Shown: piece after piece, positions 1 through 9,440 of the stretch | Layout: each line of letters starts with the position of its first letter | Position numbering within the stretch: position 1 is the stretch's first letter | DNA from: Paracoccaceae bacterium | GTDB taxonomy: Bacteria > Pseudomonadota > Alphaproteobacteria > Rhodobacterales > Rhodobacteraceae | NCBI GenBank assembly: GCA_009842205.1 | Contig: VYFX01000036.1 | Location: 40,001-86,332 of the forward strand | Length of the DNA: 46,332 nt | Reading direction: 5' to 3' | The notes under the pieces: model-generated | Databases searched by the model: none | What the model was told of the DNA's origin: nothing | Seen by the model: the letters and a program-made list of their open reading frames with translations, nothing else | Translations under genes and position numbers: made by a program

Positions 1-87
1 ACCACCCATGATCAGTTTCCTGCGGTTTAACCAATAGGATTTAGGTGTCACATCGGCATGGGAGTACTCTGATTTAAATTTTATCAT
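1..87 (-). CDS. msrP: MsrP catalytic subunit, N-terminal fragment (runs off the window)
   Basis: A minus-strand reading frame starts with ATG at 87 and stays open to the window edge (29 codons). A GGAG ribosome-binding site lies nine bases upstream. The peptide has the pattern of periplasmic methionine-sulfoxide reductase MsrP (YedY): a hydrophilic N-terminus, an 'ADVTPKSYWLNRRK' stretch, then the start of a hydrophobic segment. The twin arginine in NRRK fits the Tat export signal that this molybdopterin enzyme uses. In the family, MsrP repairs oxidised methionines in envelope proteins and receives electrons from the membrane haem protein MsrQ, which would lie outside the window. Only the leader is visible, so the assignment rests on a short stretch and another Tat-exported protein is possible. 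Confidence 0.55.
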   Translation of the reverse strand, partial: MIKFKSEYSHADVTPKSYWLNRRKLIMGG

Positions 88-187
88 TTTGACAAACTCC
101 AAATAAATTTTCCCTTATATACCTTACCTTTAAAAATAAAAAAGCGGTATACCCAATTAGTTCAAAGAATTGTTAGATTTTTCCTGA

Positions 188-2794
188 TTAGTGGAATGTG
201 ACCTGGTCTTGTTCCGGCTCTTCCACGGATATGCCATTGATTGAAACACCCATGAGATCATCGTGGGAAATTTCGGCAATGCTACCCTCCTTGATTGTTC
301 CCTGCAATAGGGCTTCAGCAAGCTTGTTTTGAAGATGTTTTTGAATAACCCGTTTCAAGGGTCTTGCACCATAAACCGGATCGTAACCCTTTTGGGCCAG
401 CCATGATTTGAACTCCTGATGTATAACCAGATTGATTTTTCTGTCCTTGAGCCTTTCCTCCAGACTCTTGAGCTGGATTTCAACAATCTGAACCATGTCT
501 TCCCTGCTGAGTTTGTCAAATAAAATGATTTCATCGAGTCGGTTGATGAATTCAGGTCGCAAATTTCTTCTGACTGCACTCATAACGACTTCTTCTGCCA
601 CCTTGCGAGAATGATTTACATCCAATTCTGCCAGCTCTTCTGATCCCATATTCGAAGTAAAGACAATCAGGGATTGCTTGAAATCCACCCGCCTGCCCTG
701 GCCGTCTGTGAGAATGCCATCATCAAGGACCTGTAGAAAAATATTGAAAACCTCCGGATGGGCCTTTTCAACCTCATCGAACAAAATAACCTGATAAGGC
801 CTGCGGCGAACGGCTTCGGTCAGGGTACCTCCTTCTTCATATCCTACATAACCTGGTGGTGCTCCGATCAATCTTGCTACGGAATGCTTCTCCATATACT
901 CGGACATATCGACCCTTACCATTGCTGATTCATGATCAAATATAAATTCAGCCAGTGCCTTGCACAATTCGGTTTTACCGACACCGGTAGGTCCAAGGAA
1001 CAGGAATGATCCAATCGGACGATTGGGATCGCTCAATCCTGAACGGGATCTTCTGACAGCATTGGAAACGGCCCTGACCGCTTCCTTTTGGGATACAATT
1101 CGCTTGCCGAGTTCAGTTTCCATTCTCAGAAGCTTGTCCTTTTCACCTTCAAGCATTTTGGCAACAGGTATTCCAGTCCATTTTTCAACAACAAGAGCTA
1201 CCCTTTCCGTTGATACTTTTTCCTCAAGATATTTTGTTTCATAATTGTCGCTGATTTCCTTTTGTTCCTTTTCAAGTCGAGGTATAATGCCATAACTGAG
1301 CTCCCCAGCCCGGGCCAGGTCCCCTTCCCGTTTAACCTTTTCCAATTCTATCCTGGCTTCGTCAAGTTCTTCCTTGATTTGCCTGGCTTTGGACAATTTG
1401 TCTCTTTCGAGTTGCCAATTTGAAGTAAGAACAGAAGATTTTTCAATCAATTCAATTAATTCCTGCTGGATAACTGCCAACCTTTCCTTCGAACTGTTGT
1501 CTTCTTCCTTTTTCAAGGCTTCAACCTCAATCTGTTTCTGAAGTATTTCCCGATCCAGACTATCCAACTCCTCGGGTTTTGAATCGATCTCCATTCGCAT
1601 CCTGCTAGCTGCCTCATCAATCAGGTCAATCGCCTTGTCGGGAAGATTCCTGTCTGTAATGTATCGGTTGGATAGAACTGCTGCAGAAACGAGGGCACTG
1701 TCTGAAATACCAACCCCATGATGAAGCTCATACTTTTCCTTGATACCCCTCAAAATTGAAATCGTATCTTCCACTGTAGGTTCCTTGATGAATACAGTCT
1801 GAAATCGTCGGGTTAGCGCTGCATCCTTTTCAACATGCTTTCTGAATTCGTCCAGCGTTGTTGCTCCTACACAATGCAATTCACCCCTTGCAAGTGCTGG
1901 CTTCATCAAATTTGAAGCATCAACCGATCCCTCGGCCTTACCGGCGCCCACAAGAGTATGCAATTCATCAACAAAAAGGATGATTTCGGATGCGGCATCG
2001 GTTATTTCTTTGAGGACCGCTTTCATTCTTTCTTCAAATTCACCCCGGACGCCAGTACCCGCGACGAGTGATCCAATATCAAGTGAAAGCAAACGCTTGT
2101 TGCGTAGGCTTTCCGGAACATCACCCTTGATGATTCTAAGGGCTAGACCTTCAATAATGGCCGTTTTACCCACACCGGGATTTCCTATGAGTACAGGATT
2201 GTTTTTCGTTCTTCTGCTCAGCACCTGCATGGTTCGACGAATTTCTTCATCCCTTCCGATAATTGGATCTATCTTTCCCTGTCTAGCCCTCTCGGTTAAA
2301 TCCTGACAATATTTTTCAAGTGCTTCAAAATTTCTTTCACCAGTGGGACTATCCACACTTCTGCCTTTTCGTATTTTTTCTATTTCAAGCTTGAGCGCTT
2401 CAGAATGTATCCCTGCCTTTTTCAATAATCTGCTTGCAGAAGATGGTTCGCTGGCAAGGGCTAGGAACAAAATATCCAGCGCGATATACTTGTCCCCAAA
2501 CTGACCGGCAAGTTTCTCAGCCCTTGCCAGGATTTTTGAACCTTCCGTACCAAGATTTGGACCTACACCAGTAACCTTTGGTATTGATCCCTTTTCGCTA
2601 GTGATGGAATGTTTTAGAGATTCCAAATCTCCTCCCACCTTCTGGATGAGATTTATTGCCAATCCTTGTGATTCATTGATGGTTCCCTCCAGCAAATGCA
2701 CGGAATCGACGAACTGGTGATTGGAACTGTTGGCAATCTGAATGGCATTCTGAAGTGCAGTGTAGGTTCCCTGGCTGAAATTTTGTCCATCCAT
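188..2794 (-). CDS. clpB: ATP-dependent disaggregase ClpB
   Basis: This 868-residue protein has the full ClpB layout: an N-domain (about 1-145), a first AAA+ module with Walker A GNPGVGKT (204-211) and Walker B ILFVDE (about 272-277), a long charged coiled-coil M domain (about 405-525), and a second AAA+ module with Walker A GPTGVGKT near residue 600. The M domain separates it from ClpA and ClpC. ClpB is a cytosolic hexamer that pulls proteins out of aggregates together with DnaK. The length matches the family (E. coli 857). The start is supported by AGGAGG eight bases upstream of the ATG. A heat-shock-type promoter lies about 60 bases upstream, so regulation by an RpoH sigma factor is likely. 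It is probably monocistronic. Confidence 0.97.
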   Translation of the reverse strand: MDGQNFSQGTYTALQNAIQIANSSNHQFVDSVHLLEGTINESQGLAINLIQKVGGDLESLKHSITSEKGSIPKVTGVGPNLGTEGSKILARAEKLAGQFGDKYIALDILFLALASEPSSASRLLKKAGIHSEALKLEIEKIRKGRSVDSPTGERNFEALEKYCQDLTERARQGKIDPIIGRDEEIRRTMQVLSRRTKNNPVLIGNPGVGKTAIIEGLALRIIKGDVPESLRNKRLLSLDIGSLVAGTGVRGEFEERMKAVLKEITDAASEIILFVDELHTLVGAGKAEGSVDASNLMKPALARGELHCVGATTLDEFRKHVEKDAALTRRFQTVFIKEPTVEDTISILRGIKEKYELHHGVGISDSALVSAAVLSNRYITDRNLPDKAIDLIDEAASRMRMEIDSKPEELDSLDREILQKQIEVEALKKEEDNSSKERLAVIQQELIELIEKSSVLTSNWQLERDKLSKARQIKEELDEARIELEKVKREGDLARAGELSYGIIPRLEKEQKEISDNYETKYLEEKVSTERVALVVEKWTGIPVAKMLEGEKDKLLRMETELGKRIVSQKEAVRAVSNAVRRSRSGLSDPNRPIGSFLFLGPTGVGKTELCKALAEFIFDHESAMVRVDMSEYMEKHSVARLIGAPPGYVGYEEGGTLTEAVRRRPYQVILFDEVEKAHPEVFNIFLQVLDDGILTDGQGRRVDFKQSLIVFTSNMGSEELAELDVNHSRKVAEEVVMSAVRRNLRPEFINRLDEIILFDKLSREDMVQIVEIQLKSLEERLKDRKINLVIHQEFKSWLAQKGYDPVYGARPLKRVIQKHLQNKLAEALLQGTIKEGSIAEISHDDLMGVSINGISVEEPEQDQVTFH

Positions 2795-2856
2795 TGGTGG
2801 TTCCTCCTGGCTAATTCACTGATAATCTTTTGGGGTGGGGGTCAAAGTTTAAATAA

Positions 2857-2886
2857 AAATGTTGGAGGAGGAATTGATTTTTCAAG
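2857..2886 (-). promoter_or_regulatory. Candidate RpoH (heat-shock) promoter of clpB
   Basis: Read on the minus strand, CTTGAAA (2880-2886) is followed after 15 bases by CAACATTT (2857-2864). The -35 element matches the sigma-32 consensus fully and the -10 element matches CCCCATTT at six of eight positions. It sits about 60 bases upstream of the clpB ATG, a normal leader length, and clpB is a classic RpoH target. The site was found by eye and not scored. Confidence 0.5.
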
Positions 2887-3038
2887 ACCTTATCTCGTTA
2901 TGGGCAGTTCCAAATTTCGTAAGGATCAACTGGTTTTGATACCTGTAATTATGCAACGAAATATGGCCAAATTCATAGACTCTTTCTTGCTGTAATCGTC
3001 ATTCACAAAAAAATTTGTTGGTGGGTCAATATTGTTGC

Positions 3039-4316
3039 TTAACTGCGTTTACGTTCGACTGTTTCAGGACGATTGGGTAGGTTCAGTTGAGTTACTCTTT
3101 TTTCTCTTTTGGCCACAATTTTTCCATTCGAGACTACCATCAGCCGATCTGCCCGGAGTCGAATTGCTTCAACAGGGTCGGCAGCATCCAGTATGACAAA
3201 ACTGGCCTTGTTACCTGGCACCAATCCATAATCCTCCAGTTCCATGATTTTTGCGTTTTCAGTCGTGATCATTTCATAACATTTGAACATGTCTGCCTGG
3301 CTTGTCATTTGAGCGACATGAATACCCATGAAAGCAACATCCAGCATATCGGCCGTACCCAGTGAATACCAGGGATCAAGGACACAATCCTGCCCCCAAC
3401 CAACCCTGATGCCATAATTCAGCATTTCAGGTACACGGGTTAATCCCCTTCTTTTGGGATAATTATCGTGCCGTCCCTGAATAACAATGTTAATCAGGGG
3501 ATTTGAAATCACTGAAACTTCAGCCTCGGCGATCAGGGGAAGCAATTTGGAAACATAATAATTGTCCATGGAGTGCATTGAGGTAAGGTGTGACCCAGTA
3601 ACACGACCCTCAAGTCCCAGATTTATCGTTTCAAATGCGAGTTGTTCGATATGTCTGGAATTGGGATCATCGGTCTCATCACAATGCATATCAACTGGCA
3701 ATCCCCGTTCAGCTGCGATTCTGCAAAGTTCCGTTACCGATCGAAGACCCTCTTCCATGGTACGCTCAAAATGAGGAATTCCACCAACGACATCGACACC
3801 CAAATCCAAGGCTCTGAGAGTATTTTTCCTAGCGTTCTTTGATCGATAAAAACCGTCCTGTGGAAAGGCAACAAGTTGTAAATCGAGATATGGCGATATT
3901 TCCTTTTGAACTTCCTTCAAGGCTTCTACTGCCAGCAAACGATCATCACAAACATCGACATGGGTTCGAATGGCCAGCAACCCCATGGAAACAGCCCAGT
4001 CACAATATTGCAAGGCTCTTTGCTTGACTGCTTCGGGAGTCAGTATTTCCTTCAATTCTCCCCAAAGTTCTATCCCCTCCAGGAGCGTGCCCGATTGGTT
4101 GACACGAGGAATACCTTGGGACAATGTTGCATCCATATGGAAATGCGGATCGACAAAAGGTGGGGAAAGCAGGCACCCCTCAAATGAAAATGTCTGTGCT
4201 GCTTCGGCTTTCATATTCGGTTCAACGGCAGCGATCCTTGATCCTGAAATGGCTATATCAGTAGTTGCCCCGGAGGGAAGCGTGACTCCCTTTATGAGTA
4301 AATCTAAATTCATCAT
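3039..4316 (-). CDS. Cytosine deaminase-type metal-dependent amidohydrolase
   Basis: The 425-residue protein matches the CodA branch of the amidohydrolase superfamily in length (E. coli CodA 427) and layout. The metal ligands of the TIM barrel are visible: HFH (His58, His60), His211 in DMHCDE with Glu214, His243 in GSHLTSMHS, and Asp310 in a GQDCVLDPWYSLG stretch. The DPWYxLGxxxML motif is typical of cytosine deaminases. It likely deaminates cytosine or a related pyrimidine or triazine-like base in the cytosol. E. coli CodA has His just before the Asp ligand and here it is Gln309, so substrate preference may differ (isocytosine, creatinine or another cyclic amidine). No permease gene is adjacent, unlike codBA. 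It runs divergently from the acyl-CoA synthetase at 4667. Confidence 0.75.
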   Translation of the reverse strand: MMNLDLLIKGVTLPSGATTDIAISGSRIAAVEPNMKAEAAQTFSFEGCLLSPPFVDPHFHMDATLSQGIPRVNQSGTLLEGIELWGELKEILTPEAVKQRALQYCDWAVSMGLLAIRTHVDVCDDRLLAVEALKEVQKEISPYLDLQLVAFPQDGFYRSKNARKNTLRALDLGVDVVGGIPHFERTMEEGLRSVTELCRIAAERGLPVDMHCDETDDPNSRHIEQLAFETINLGLEGRVTGSHLTSMHSMDNYYVSKLLPLIAEAEVSVISNPLINIVIQGRHDNYPKRRGLTRVPEMLNYGIRVGWGQDCVLDPWYSLGTADMLDVAFMGIHVAQMTSQADMFKCYEMITTENAKIMELEDYGLVPGNKASFVILDAADPVEAIRLRADRLMVVSNGKIVAKREKRVTQLNLPNRPETVERKRS

Positions 4317-4666
4317 TCACCTTTATGAAAAATTGGCCTCTCCTGAAAATGACCTAATATTTTTTTATTACAAATCAAACATCACCAATAATCATGATAA
4401 ATCCCAAGTGATGCCAATTTAAATTTTTGAATCATTGCAGTAGCGGAAGAAAATTGTTAAAAATGGCAAGATTTATTGATGGATGTGTGCCCTTTAATCC
4501 CATTCCATGGTGGATTTCAAGCGATGAATATCCATCTTGGCTTGAAAGAAATCAGCCTATTGGCTTGATGCTGTCAGAAAAAAAATCACCAGATCAAAAT
4601 TTCATCATATAACTGATGTATTTTTTGCAAAGTGGTTTTTAGCGAGAATATATAACGATTGGAAAA
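4317..4666. other. Divergent intergenic region, 350 bp
   Basis: This gap separates the minus-strand amidohydrolase from the plus-strand acyl-CoA synthetase and should hold both promoters. Immediately before the synthetase there is TTGCAA (4625-4630) and, 18 bases later, TATATA (4649-4654). That pair would give an almost leaderless transcript, so I do not list it as a promoter. A 61-codon plus-strand frame (4427-4612, with an internal ATG at 4463) is rich in Trp and Pro and resembles nothing I know; I see no convincing ribosome-binding site. The rest is AT-rich without clear repeats or hairpins. Confidence 0.5.
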
Positions 4667-6421
4667 ATGCCTAATCAACCTGAAGGTTCAACTGACAAAA
4701 TTTCAAGGATTGGTCTGGTTGAAAATGAGTTTGCCAATGTTTCCCTACCCTTGGATGGGATGTCTTATCTGAGGGGGCCAAATTTCCCTTCATTGGTCGA
4801 CAGGACTATCCCAGAACAATTGGAAAAAACGGTATCAAAGTTTGGAAACCGGGAAGCTTTGGTATTCTACGACAAGGCAATCAGGCTAAGTTATGACGAG
4901 TTTTATGATGCTGTAAAAAAACTGGCAGCCGGAATGTTGGCGCTTGGTTTATCAAAAGGTGATCGAGTGGGAATTTGGTCTCCCAATCGGCTTGAATGGG
5001 TTCTTACCCAATTCGCGACTTCTTGCGTTGGTTTGATTCTCGTTAATATCAATCCTGCTTACCGATTGTCAGAACTCGAATATGTTTTGAATAAAGTAGG
5101 TTGCAAAGCCCTTATTTCTGCAAAATCATTCAAGACATCAGATTATGTTGGAATGATACGAAAGTTGGCTCCTGAATTGGAATCCTGCAGACCCGGCCAA
5201 CTACAAGTCAGCAAATTGCCAAATCTTCAAAGCATTGTTGTAATGGACGATGTTCAGGAGCCGGGAATGTTTTCATTCACGGATTTGATGCAACTGGGAG
5301 GGCCTGATCAAGAGATTAAGATAAAAGCAATTAATAAAACGCTTTGTCCAGATGAGGCGATCAACATTCAATTTACTTCCGGTACAACCGGTTTACCCAA
5401 AGGTGCAACTCTTTCACACAAAAATATCGTCAATAATGCTCGTTTTGTAGTGGACCGAATTAGGTTGCAAGAAGTTGATCGTCTTGCCATCCCCGTTCCG
5501 CTATACCACTGCTTTGGAATGGTAATGGGCGTATTGGGAGCAATGAGTTGCGGTGCTGCAATGATATTTCCAAGTGAGTCATTCAATGCTTCTAATACAC
5601 TTGATGCCCTTTCCGATGAGCGTTGTACTGCGGTTTACGGAGTTCCCACCATGTTTCTTGCGATGTTAGAAGATCTGGAAAACTCCCCTCGCGATGTTTC
5701 ATGTTTACGAACTGGTATAATGGCTGGGGCTCCTTGTCCAATTGAAATCATGAAAAGGGTCAACAATGAATTGAACCTTAATGAGATCACGATTTGTTAC
5801 GGTATGACTGAAACATCACCCGTATCCTTTCAAAGCTTTGTGGATGATCCGATTGACAAAAGGTGTGAAACAGTTGGAAGGGTTCATCCGCATTTGGAGG
5901 TAAAGATTATCAATCACCAAGGTGAAGTCGTCCCGGTTGGTGTTCGAGGTGAACTTTGTACAAAGGGATATTCGGTAATGAAAGGATACTGGGAAGACGA
6001 GGAAAAAACGGATGAAAGTATAATCAATGGGTGGATGCACTCAGGTGATTTGGCAATAATTGATGACGAAGGGTTTTGTAACATAGTAGGACGTGTAAAG
6101 GATATGATCATTCGTGGGGGTGAAAATGTATACCCACGTGAAATTGAGGAATACCTAATCCGTCACCCGAAGGTCAATGACGTACAGGTTTTTGGTATCC
6201 CAGATGAAAAGCTAGGGGAATCAGTGTGTGCTTGGATCATTACCAAACCCGGAATGGACCTCAATGAGTCAGAACTTAAGGAATACTGTAATGATAATGT
6301 TGCTTACTTCAAGATTCCATCACATTTCAAATTTGTTGAGGAGTTTCCAATGACTGTCACTGGTAAGCCACAAAAGTTTCTCATGCGTGAAAAAATGGTG
6401 GAGATGTTGGAAGATGGATAA
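4667..6421 (+). CDS. Acyl-CoA synthetase (AMP-forming), ACSF2/FadD-like
   Basis: The 584-residue adenylate-forming enzyme carries the P-loop-like FTSGTTGLPKG (236-246), the YGMTETSP motif, the GRVKDMIIRGGENVYP hinge region and the C-terminal TGKPQKF with its catalytic lysine. Such enzymes activate a carboxylic acid with ATP and join it to CoA. The overall pattern is closest to medium-chain or general fatty-acyl-CoA synthetases (ACSF2-like); the exact acid cannot be read from the sequence. The start at 4667 has a short GGAA ribosome-binding site. The stop codon lies inside pyrF (8-base overlap, 6414-6421), so the two genes are probably translationally coupled despite unrelated pathways. Confidence 0.88.
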   Translation: MPNQPEGSTDKISRIGLVENEFANVSLPLDGMSYLRGPNFPSLVDRTIPEQLEKTVSKFGNREALVFYDKAIRLSYDEFYDAVKKLAAGMLALGLSKGDRVGIWSPNRLEWVLTQFATSCVGLILVNINPAYRLSELEYVLNKVGCKALISAKSFKTSDYVGMIRKLAPELESCRPGQLQVSKLPNLQSIVVMDDVQEPGMFSFTDLMQLGGPDQEIKIKAINKTLCPDEAINIQFTSGTTGLPKGATLSHKNIVNNARFVVDRIRLQEVDRLAIPVPLYHCFGMVMGVLGAMSCGAAMIFPSESFNASNTLDALSDERCTAVYGVPTMFLAMLEDLENSPRDVSCLRTGIMAGAPCPIEIMKRVNNELNLNEITICYGMTETSPVSFQSFVDDPIDKRCETVGRVHPHLEVKIINHQGEVVPVGVRGELCTKGYSVMKGYWEDEEKTDESIINGWMHSGDLAIIDDEGFCNIVGRVKDMIIRGGENVYPREIEEYLIRHPKVNDVQVFGIPDEKLGESVCAWIITKPGMDLNESELKEYCNDNVAYFKIPSHFKFVEEFPMTVTGKPQKFLMREKMVEMLEDG

Positions 6422-7103
6422 CCGTCTGATTTTGGCACTTGATTATACTCATCCCGATGAGGCTAGAAAAATGGTGGAAAAATTGGGTCCTGCTATCGGG
6501 TTCTATAAAGTTGGGCAAATAATGCTTGCCAATGGAGGGTTGGAGTTTTGCAAGGAGCTGAAAGAGCAATACGGCAAAAGGGTTTTCCTTGATTTAAAAC
6601 TCTTTGATATAGGAAATACTGTTGAAAAGGCCGTTAAGGCCTTGTCGTCATTCCAGTTTGATTTTCTAACGGTTCATGGGGACCCCTATGTTGTCGAAGC
6701 TGCTGTCAGGGGGCGAGGAGAATCTTCAACCAAAATATTGGCTATAACCATACTAACCTCGCTTGATCGAGAAGATCTTGATGATGCCTTGTATCAAAAT
6801 GGTAACCTTGACACTCTGGTGGGTAGAAGAGCTGAAATTGCCTTTGAGGCCGGTGCAGACGGAGTCATATCTTCACCTCGGGAAGTGGGGTTAATACGGG
6901 ATCTGAAATACGGTAAATCAAAACTGATCGTAACTCCTGGCATTAGACCGACCAATTCTGAAAAGAATGATCAGAAAAGAACCCTCAGCCCCCGTGAGGC
7001 AATCCTTAATGGATCTGATTATCTGGTTGTCGGGAGGGCAATTACCCAATCTCCCGATCCGATGGCCGTTATAGAGAATATAGTCGAAACCCTTCCCCCC
7101 TGA
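6414..7103 (+). CDS. pyrF: Orotidine 5'-phosphate decarboxylase
   Basis: The last step of UMP synthesis, decarboxylation of OMP, is assigned from the DxKxxD catalytic signature (Asp60, Lys62, Asp65 in FLDLKLFDIGNT), the N-terminal LILALD strand and the C-terminal TPGIRP...GSDYLVVGRAIT phosphate-binding region. Length (229 residues) is normal for the short bacterial class. I chose the ATG at 6414 because homologues begin just before the LILALD strand; an in-frame ATG at 6387 would add nine residues encoded entirely within the upstream gene. It overlaps the acyl-CoA synthetase by eight bases and is followed after 15 bases by dinB, so the three genes may form one operon. Confidence 0.94.
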   Translation: MDNRLILALDYTHPDEARKMVEKLGPAIGFYKVGQIMLANGGLEFCKELKEQYGKRVFLDLKLFDIGNTVEKAVKALSSFQFDFLTVHGDPYVVEAAVRGRGESSTKILAITILTSLDREDLDDALYQNGNLDTLVGRRAEIAFEAGADGVISSPREVGLIRDLKYGKSKLIVTPGIRPTNSEKNDQKRTLSPREAILNGSDYLVVGRAITQSPDPMAVIENIVETLPP

Positions 7104-7118
7104 TTACTTGGTTGATAT

Positions 7119-8381
7119 GTGAACATGAGATCATTGTGCCGAAATTGTGAGCTGATGTTCGAAGGCGAAGGGATTTGTCCCGAATGTCGATCACCGAGAA
7201 TTGTTTCACACCCTGAATTGTCCTTGTTGAACATAGCCCATATTGATTGTGACGCCTTCTTTGCATCTGTTGAAAAAAGGAACAATCCCAATCTGATCAA
7301 CAAACCGGTCATCATTGGTGGAGGACACAGGGGCGTTGTCTCCACGGCTTGCTATATTGCCAGAATCAAGGGGGTTCATTCTGCCATGCCGATGTATCAA
7401 GCCATGCAGCTATGTCCCGAGGCAGTGGTCGTGAGACCGAGGATGGGTGTGTATTCAGCTGTATCCAAGGAAATTGTCAAACTTATGAAGGAATTGACAC
7501 CCCGGGTTGAAACAATTTCCGTTGATGAAGCGTTTCTGGATTTCTCAGGAACCACTTTGCTTCATAAAACCTCCCCTGCCCAACTGGTAGTGAAACTGGT
7601 CAACCGGATTGAACGACAAGTTGGGATTACCTGCTCAGTTGGTCTTTCCATAAACAAGTTTCTGGCCAAGATTGCTTCTGATCTGGAAAAGCCAAAGGGG
7701 TTCTCGCTTATTGGTCAGGGTGATATTAACAAGGTATTGGGGAACAAGCCCCTTACTATAATTCCTGGTGTCGGGAAGTCATTTCAGAAAAAACTTGAAA
7801 AGGAAGGGTTGTTTACGTTTTTTGACTTGCAAAAGGTTCCCAAGGAAGAGCTTGAGGAAAAATTTGGCAAATTTGGCAATCGATTATGGCACCTGTCCAG
7901 AGGTGAGGATAATAGAACCACAAAGGTCACAAGACCCATAAAGAGTATTTCCAATGAAACCACTTTCAATACCGACATTTCAGATTACAAAAAACTAGAG
8001 GGATATGCCTGGCGGTTGACGGAAAAGGTTACAGATCGGGCGAAGGAAAAGGGATTGGTGGGTAACACCGTCACCTTGAAATTGAAACAGCACAATCACA
8101 AGATCCATACGAGACAGGAACGGCTCAAGATCCCCACAAATCTGGCAAGCCAAATATTCCCAGTTGCACGATCTTTGTTGAAACCCATGGTGAAAGACTT
8201 TGCCCCCTTCCGGCTATTGGGGATCGGATTGAGTGGTCTGGAAAACGAATCCCGAAATACCAATCAATCCTTTGAACTGAATCCTGAATTGGCCTCACAG
8301 AAACGTGTCGAAAATGTTTCTGATGAATTGCGAAGGAAATTCGGCCCGAATGCTCTGCGCAAGGGAATATCACTTAACTAG
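7119..8381 (+). CDS. dinB: DNA polymerase IV (DinB) with N-terminal zinc ribbon
   Basis: This Y-family translesion polymerase has catalytic acidic residues Asp43 (HIDCDAFF) and Asp136/Glu137 (SVDEAFLD), a helix-hairpin-helix thumb region (IPGVGKSFQKKL) and a little-finger domain. Before the catalytic domain lies a four-cysteine ribbon, C7xxC10 and C20xxC23. From memory this extension occurs in some alphaproteobacterial DinB proteins; its role is not known to me. Translation probably starts at GTG 7119, with ATG 7125 as an alternative. At 420 residues it is longer than E. coli Pol IV (351) because of the ribbon and a longer tail. The enzyme copies damaged DNA with low fidelity in the cytosol. 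No LexA box was identified. It ends eight bases from the convergent gene at 8390. Confidence 0.92.
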   Translation: MNMRSLCRNCELMFEGEGICPECRSPRIVSHPELSLLNIAHIDCDAFFASVEKRNNPNLINKPVIIGGGHRGVVSTACYIARIKGVHSAMPMYQAMQLCPEAVVVRPRMGVYSAVSKEIVKLMKELTPRVETISVDEAFLDFSGTTLLHKTSPAQLVVKLVNRIERQVGITCSVGLSINKFLAKIASDLEKPKGFSLIGQGDINKVLGNKPLTIIPGVGKSFQKKLEKEGLFTFFDLQKVPKEELEEKFGKFGNRLWHLSRGEDNRTTKVTRPIKSISNETTFNTDISDYKKLEGYAWRLTEKVTDRAKEKGLVGNTVTLKLKQHNHKIHTRQERLKIPTNLASQIFPVARSLLKPMVKDFAPFRLLGIGLSGLENESRNTNQSFELNPELASQKRVENVSDELRRKFGPNALRKGISLN

Positions 8382-8389
8382 AAACGGAT

Positions 8390-9367
8390 CTATTTCGACC
8401 TTTTCAAAATCTTCAAATAACCCTTCAAATCCTTGGTTGGGGTAATCTGGGCCATGAACTTTTCAAAATACGAATTTTCGAGGGCAAAGGATTCCTTGAT
8501 GATTTGGATTTCATCGGTTTTGCTCTCATGACCAAAATCTTCCACCGAGGCCAGGTCCTCAAGAAAATCAGTCGTGCCTTTGGTGATTGCCTTAAAGTTG
8601 CAATCAGGATTCTCCCTCAAATACGCAGCAAATTCCTGGGCGGTTCTGGCTGTATCATAATTGTCCAATTCAAGGTAAAAATAAGCTATCCCGGCTTCAA
8701 CGAATTTCGGATCAAATCCCCATTGGTGGACAAAATATTCAACAATTTTTTCAAATTCCAAATTGTTGATCATGCCATCGGTTTTGGCAACCTTGAGAGA
8801 AAGGGTTGCCAAAAGATCGAAAATACCAACTGCCAAAATATCAAGCGGGGTGTTCAAATATTTGGGGATCGAGATGATTCTATCGTCATTCAAGGATCTC
8901 AAATAACCCCGAAAAAGGTTCCATCCTACTCCTGACACCACTCCTGCAGCAATAATCACGACCAATGGTGTGGCTGCTGTACCAATACCCAACAATCCAA
9001 GTATACCAGACGTACCAAAAAAGCCTGTTGCACCCAGCGTACTGGCCACTTTTGCCCCAACCAATCCAACACCCGTACTATCCCAAACATCTTCCGATAG
9101 GTTTTTGATACGAAGCAGTGCAAACGCTTTTTCACCAATCTGGAGTTGGGACTTGAACCTTAATGAATCCCTGAGCGGTGATTCTATGTTCAGATCGGCA
9201 AACTTTTGTTGCCATTCCTTCTGGTTATTGCTTTCGGCAATTTTGACCAATTCCGGATTTTCAACCTTGCTTGCCTGTTTCCTGCCCTTGCCGACAAATG
9301 GAATGTTATTCCTGACACGGGCCTTCAAGGCACCCAGTTTTTTTCTAGTCCTGTGATAAAATGCCAA
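8390..9367 (-). CDS. TerB-like domain protein with a hydrophobic hairpin
   Basis: I recognise no named family member with certainty. The 325-residue protein has a basic N-terminus, an amphipathic region, then a Gly/Ala-rich hydrophobic stretch at about 105-150 that could form a membrane hairpin. The C-terminal half (about 180-325) is helical and acidic and resembles TerB/DjlA-N type domains (LATLSLKVAKTDGMINNLEFEKI..). TerB-like domains are linked to stress and tellurite resistance and to membrane-associated chaperone functions, but no specific job can be read here. The start codon is TTG at 9367 with GGAAG upstream. It is convergent with dinB and appears to be a single-gene unit. Confidence 0.6.
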   Translation of the reverse strand: MAFYHRTRKKLGALKARVRNNIPFVGKGRKQASKVENPELVKIAESNNQKEWQQKFADLNIESPLRDSLRFKSQLQIGEKAFALLRIKNLSEDVWDSTGVGLVGAKVASTLGATGFFGTSGILGLLGIGTAATPLVVIIAAGVVSGVGWNLFRGYLRSLNDDRIISIPKYLNTPLDILAVGIFDLLATLSLKVAKTDGMINNLEFEKIVEYFVHQWGFDPKFVEAGIAYFYLELDNYDTARTAQEFAAYLRENPDCNFKAITKGTTDFLEDLASVEDFGHESKTDEIQIIKESFALENSYFEKFMAQITPTKDLKGYLKILKRSK

Positions 9368-9440
9368 AGAAAACTTCCTTCAAACCTGACATGAAAATAT
9401 ATCTTTTCAAAAAATTAAAGAACCATTAGGGAAAGAATTA

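Noticed and set aside
4427..4612. 61-codon plus-strand frame in the 350-base spacer before the acyl-CoA synthetase
   Set aside because: No recognisable similarity, no good ribosome-binding site, and it fills a spacer that must contain promoters. It could be a real small gene but cannot be supported.
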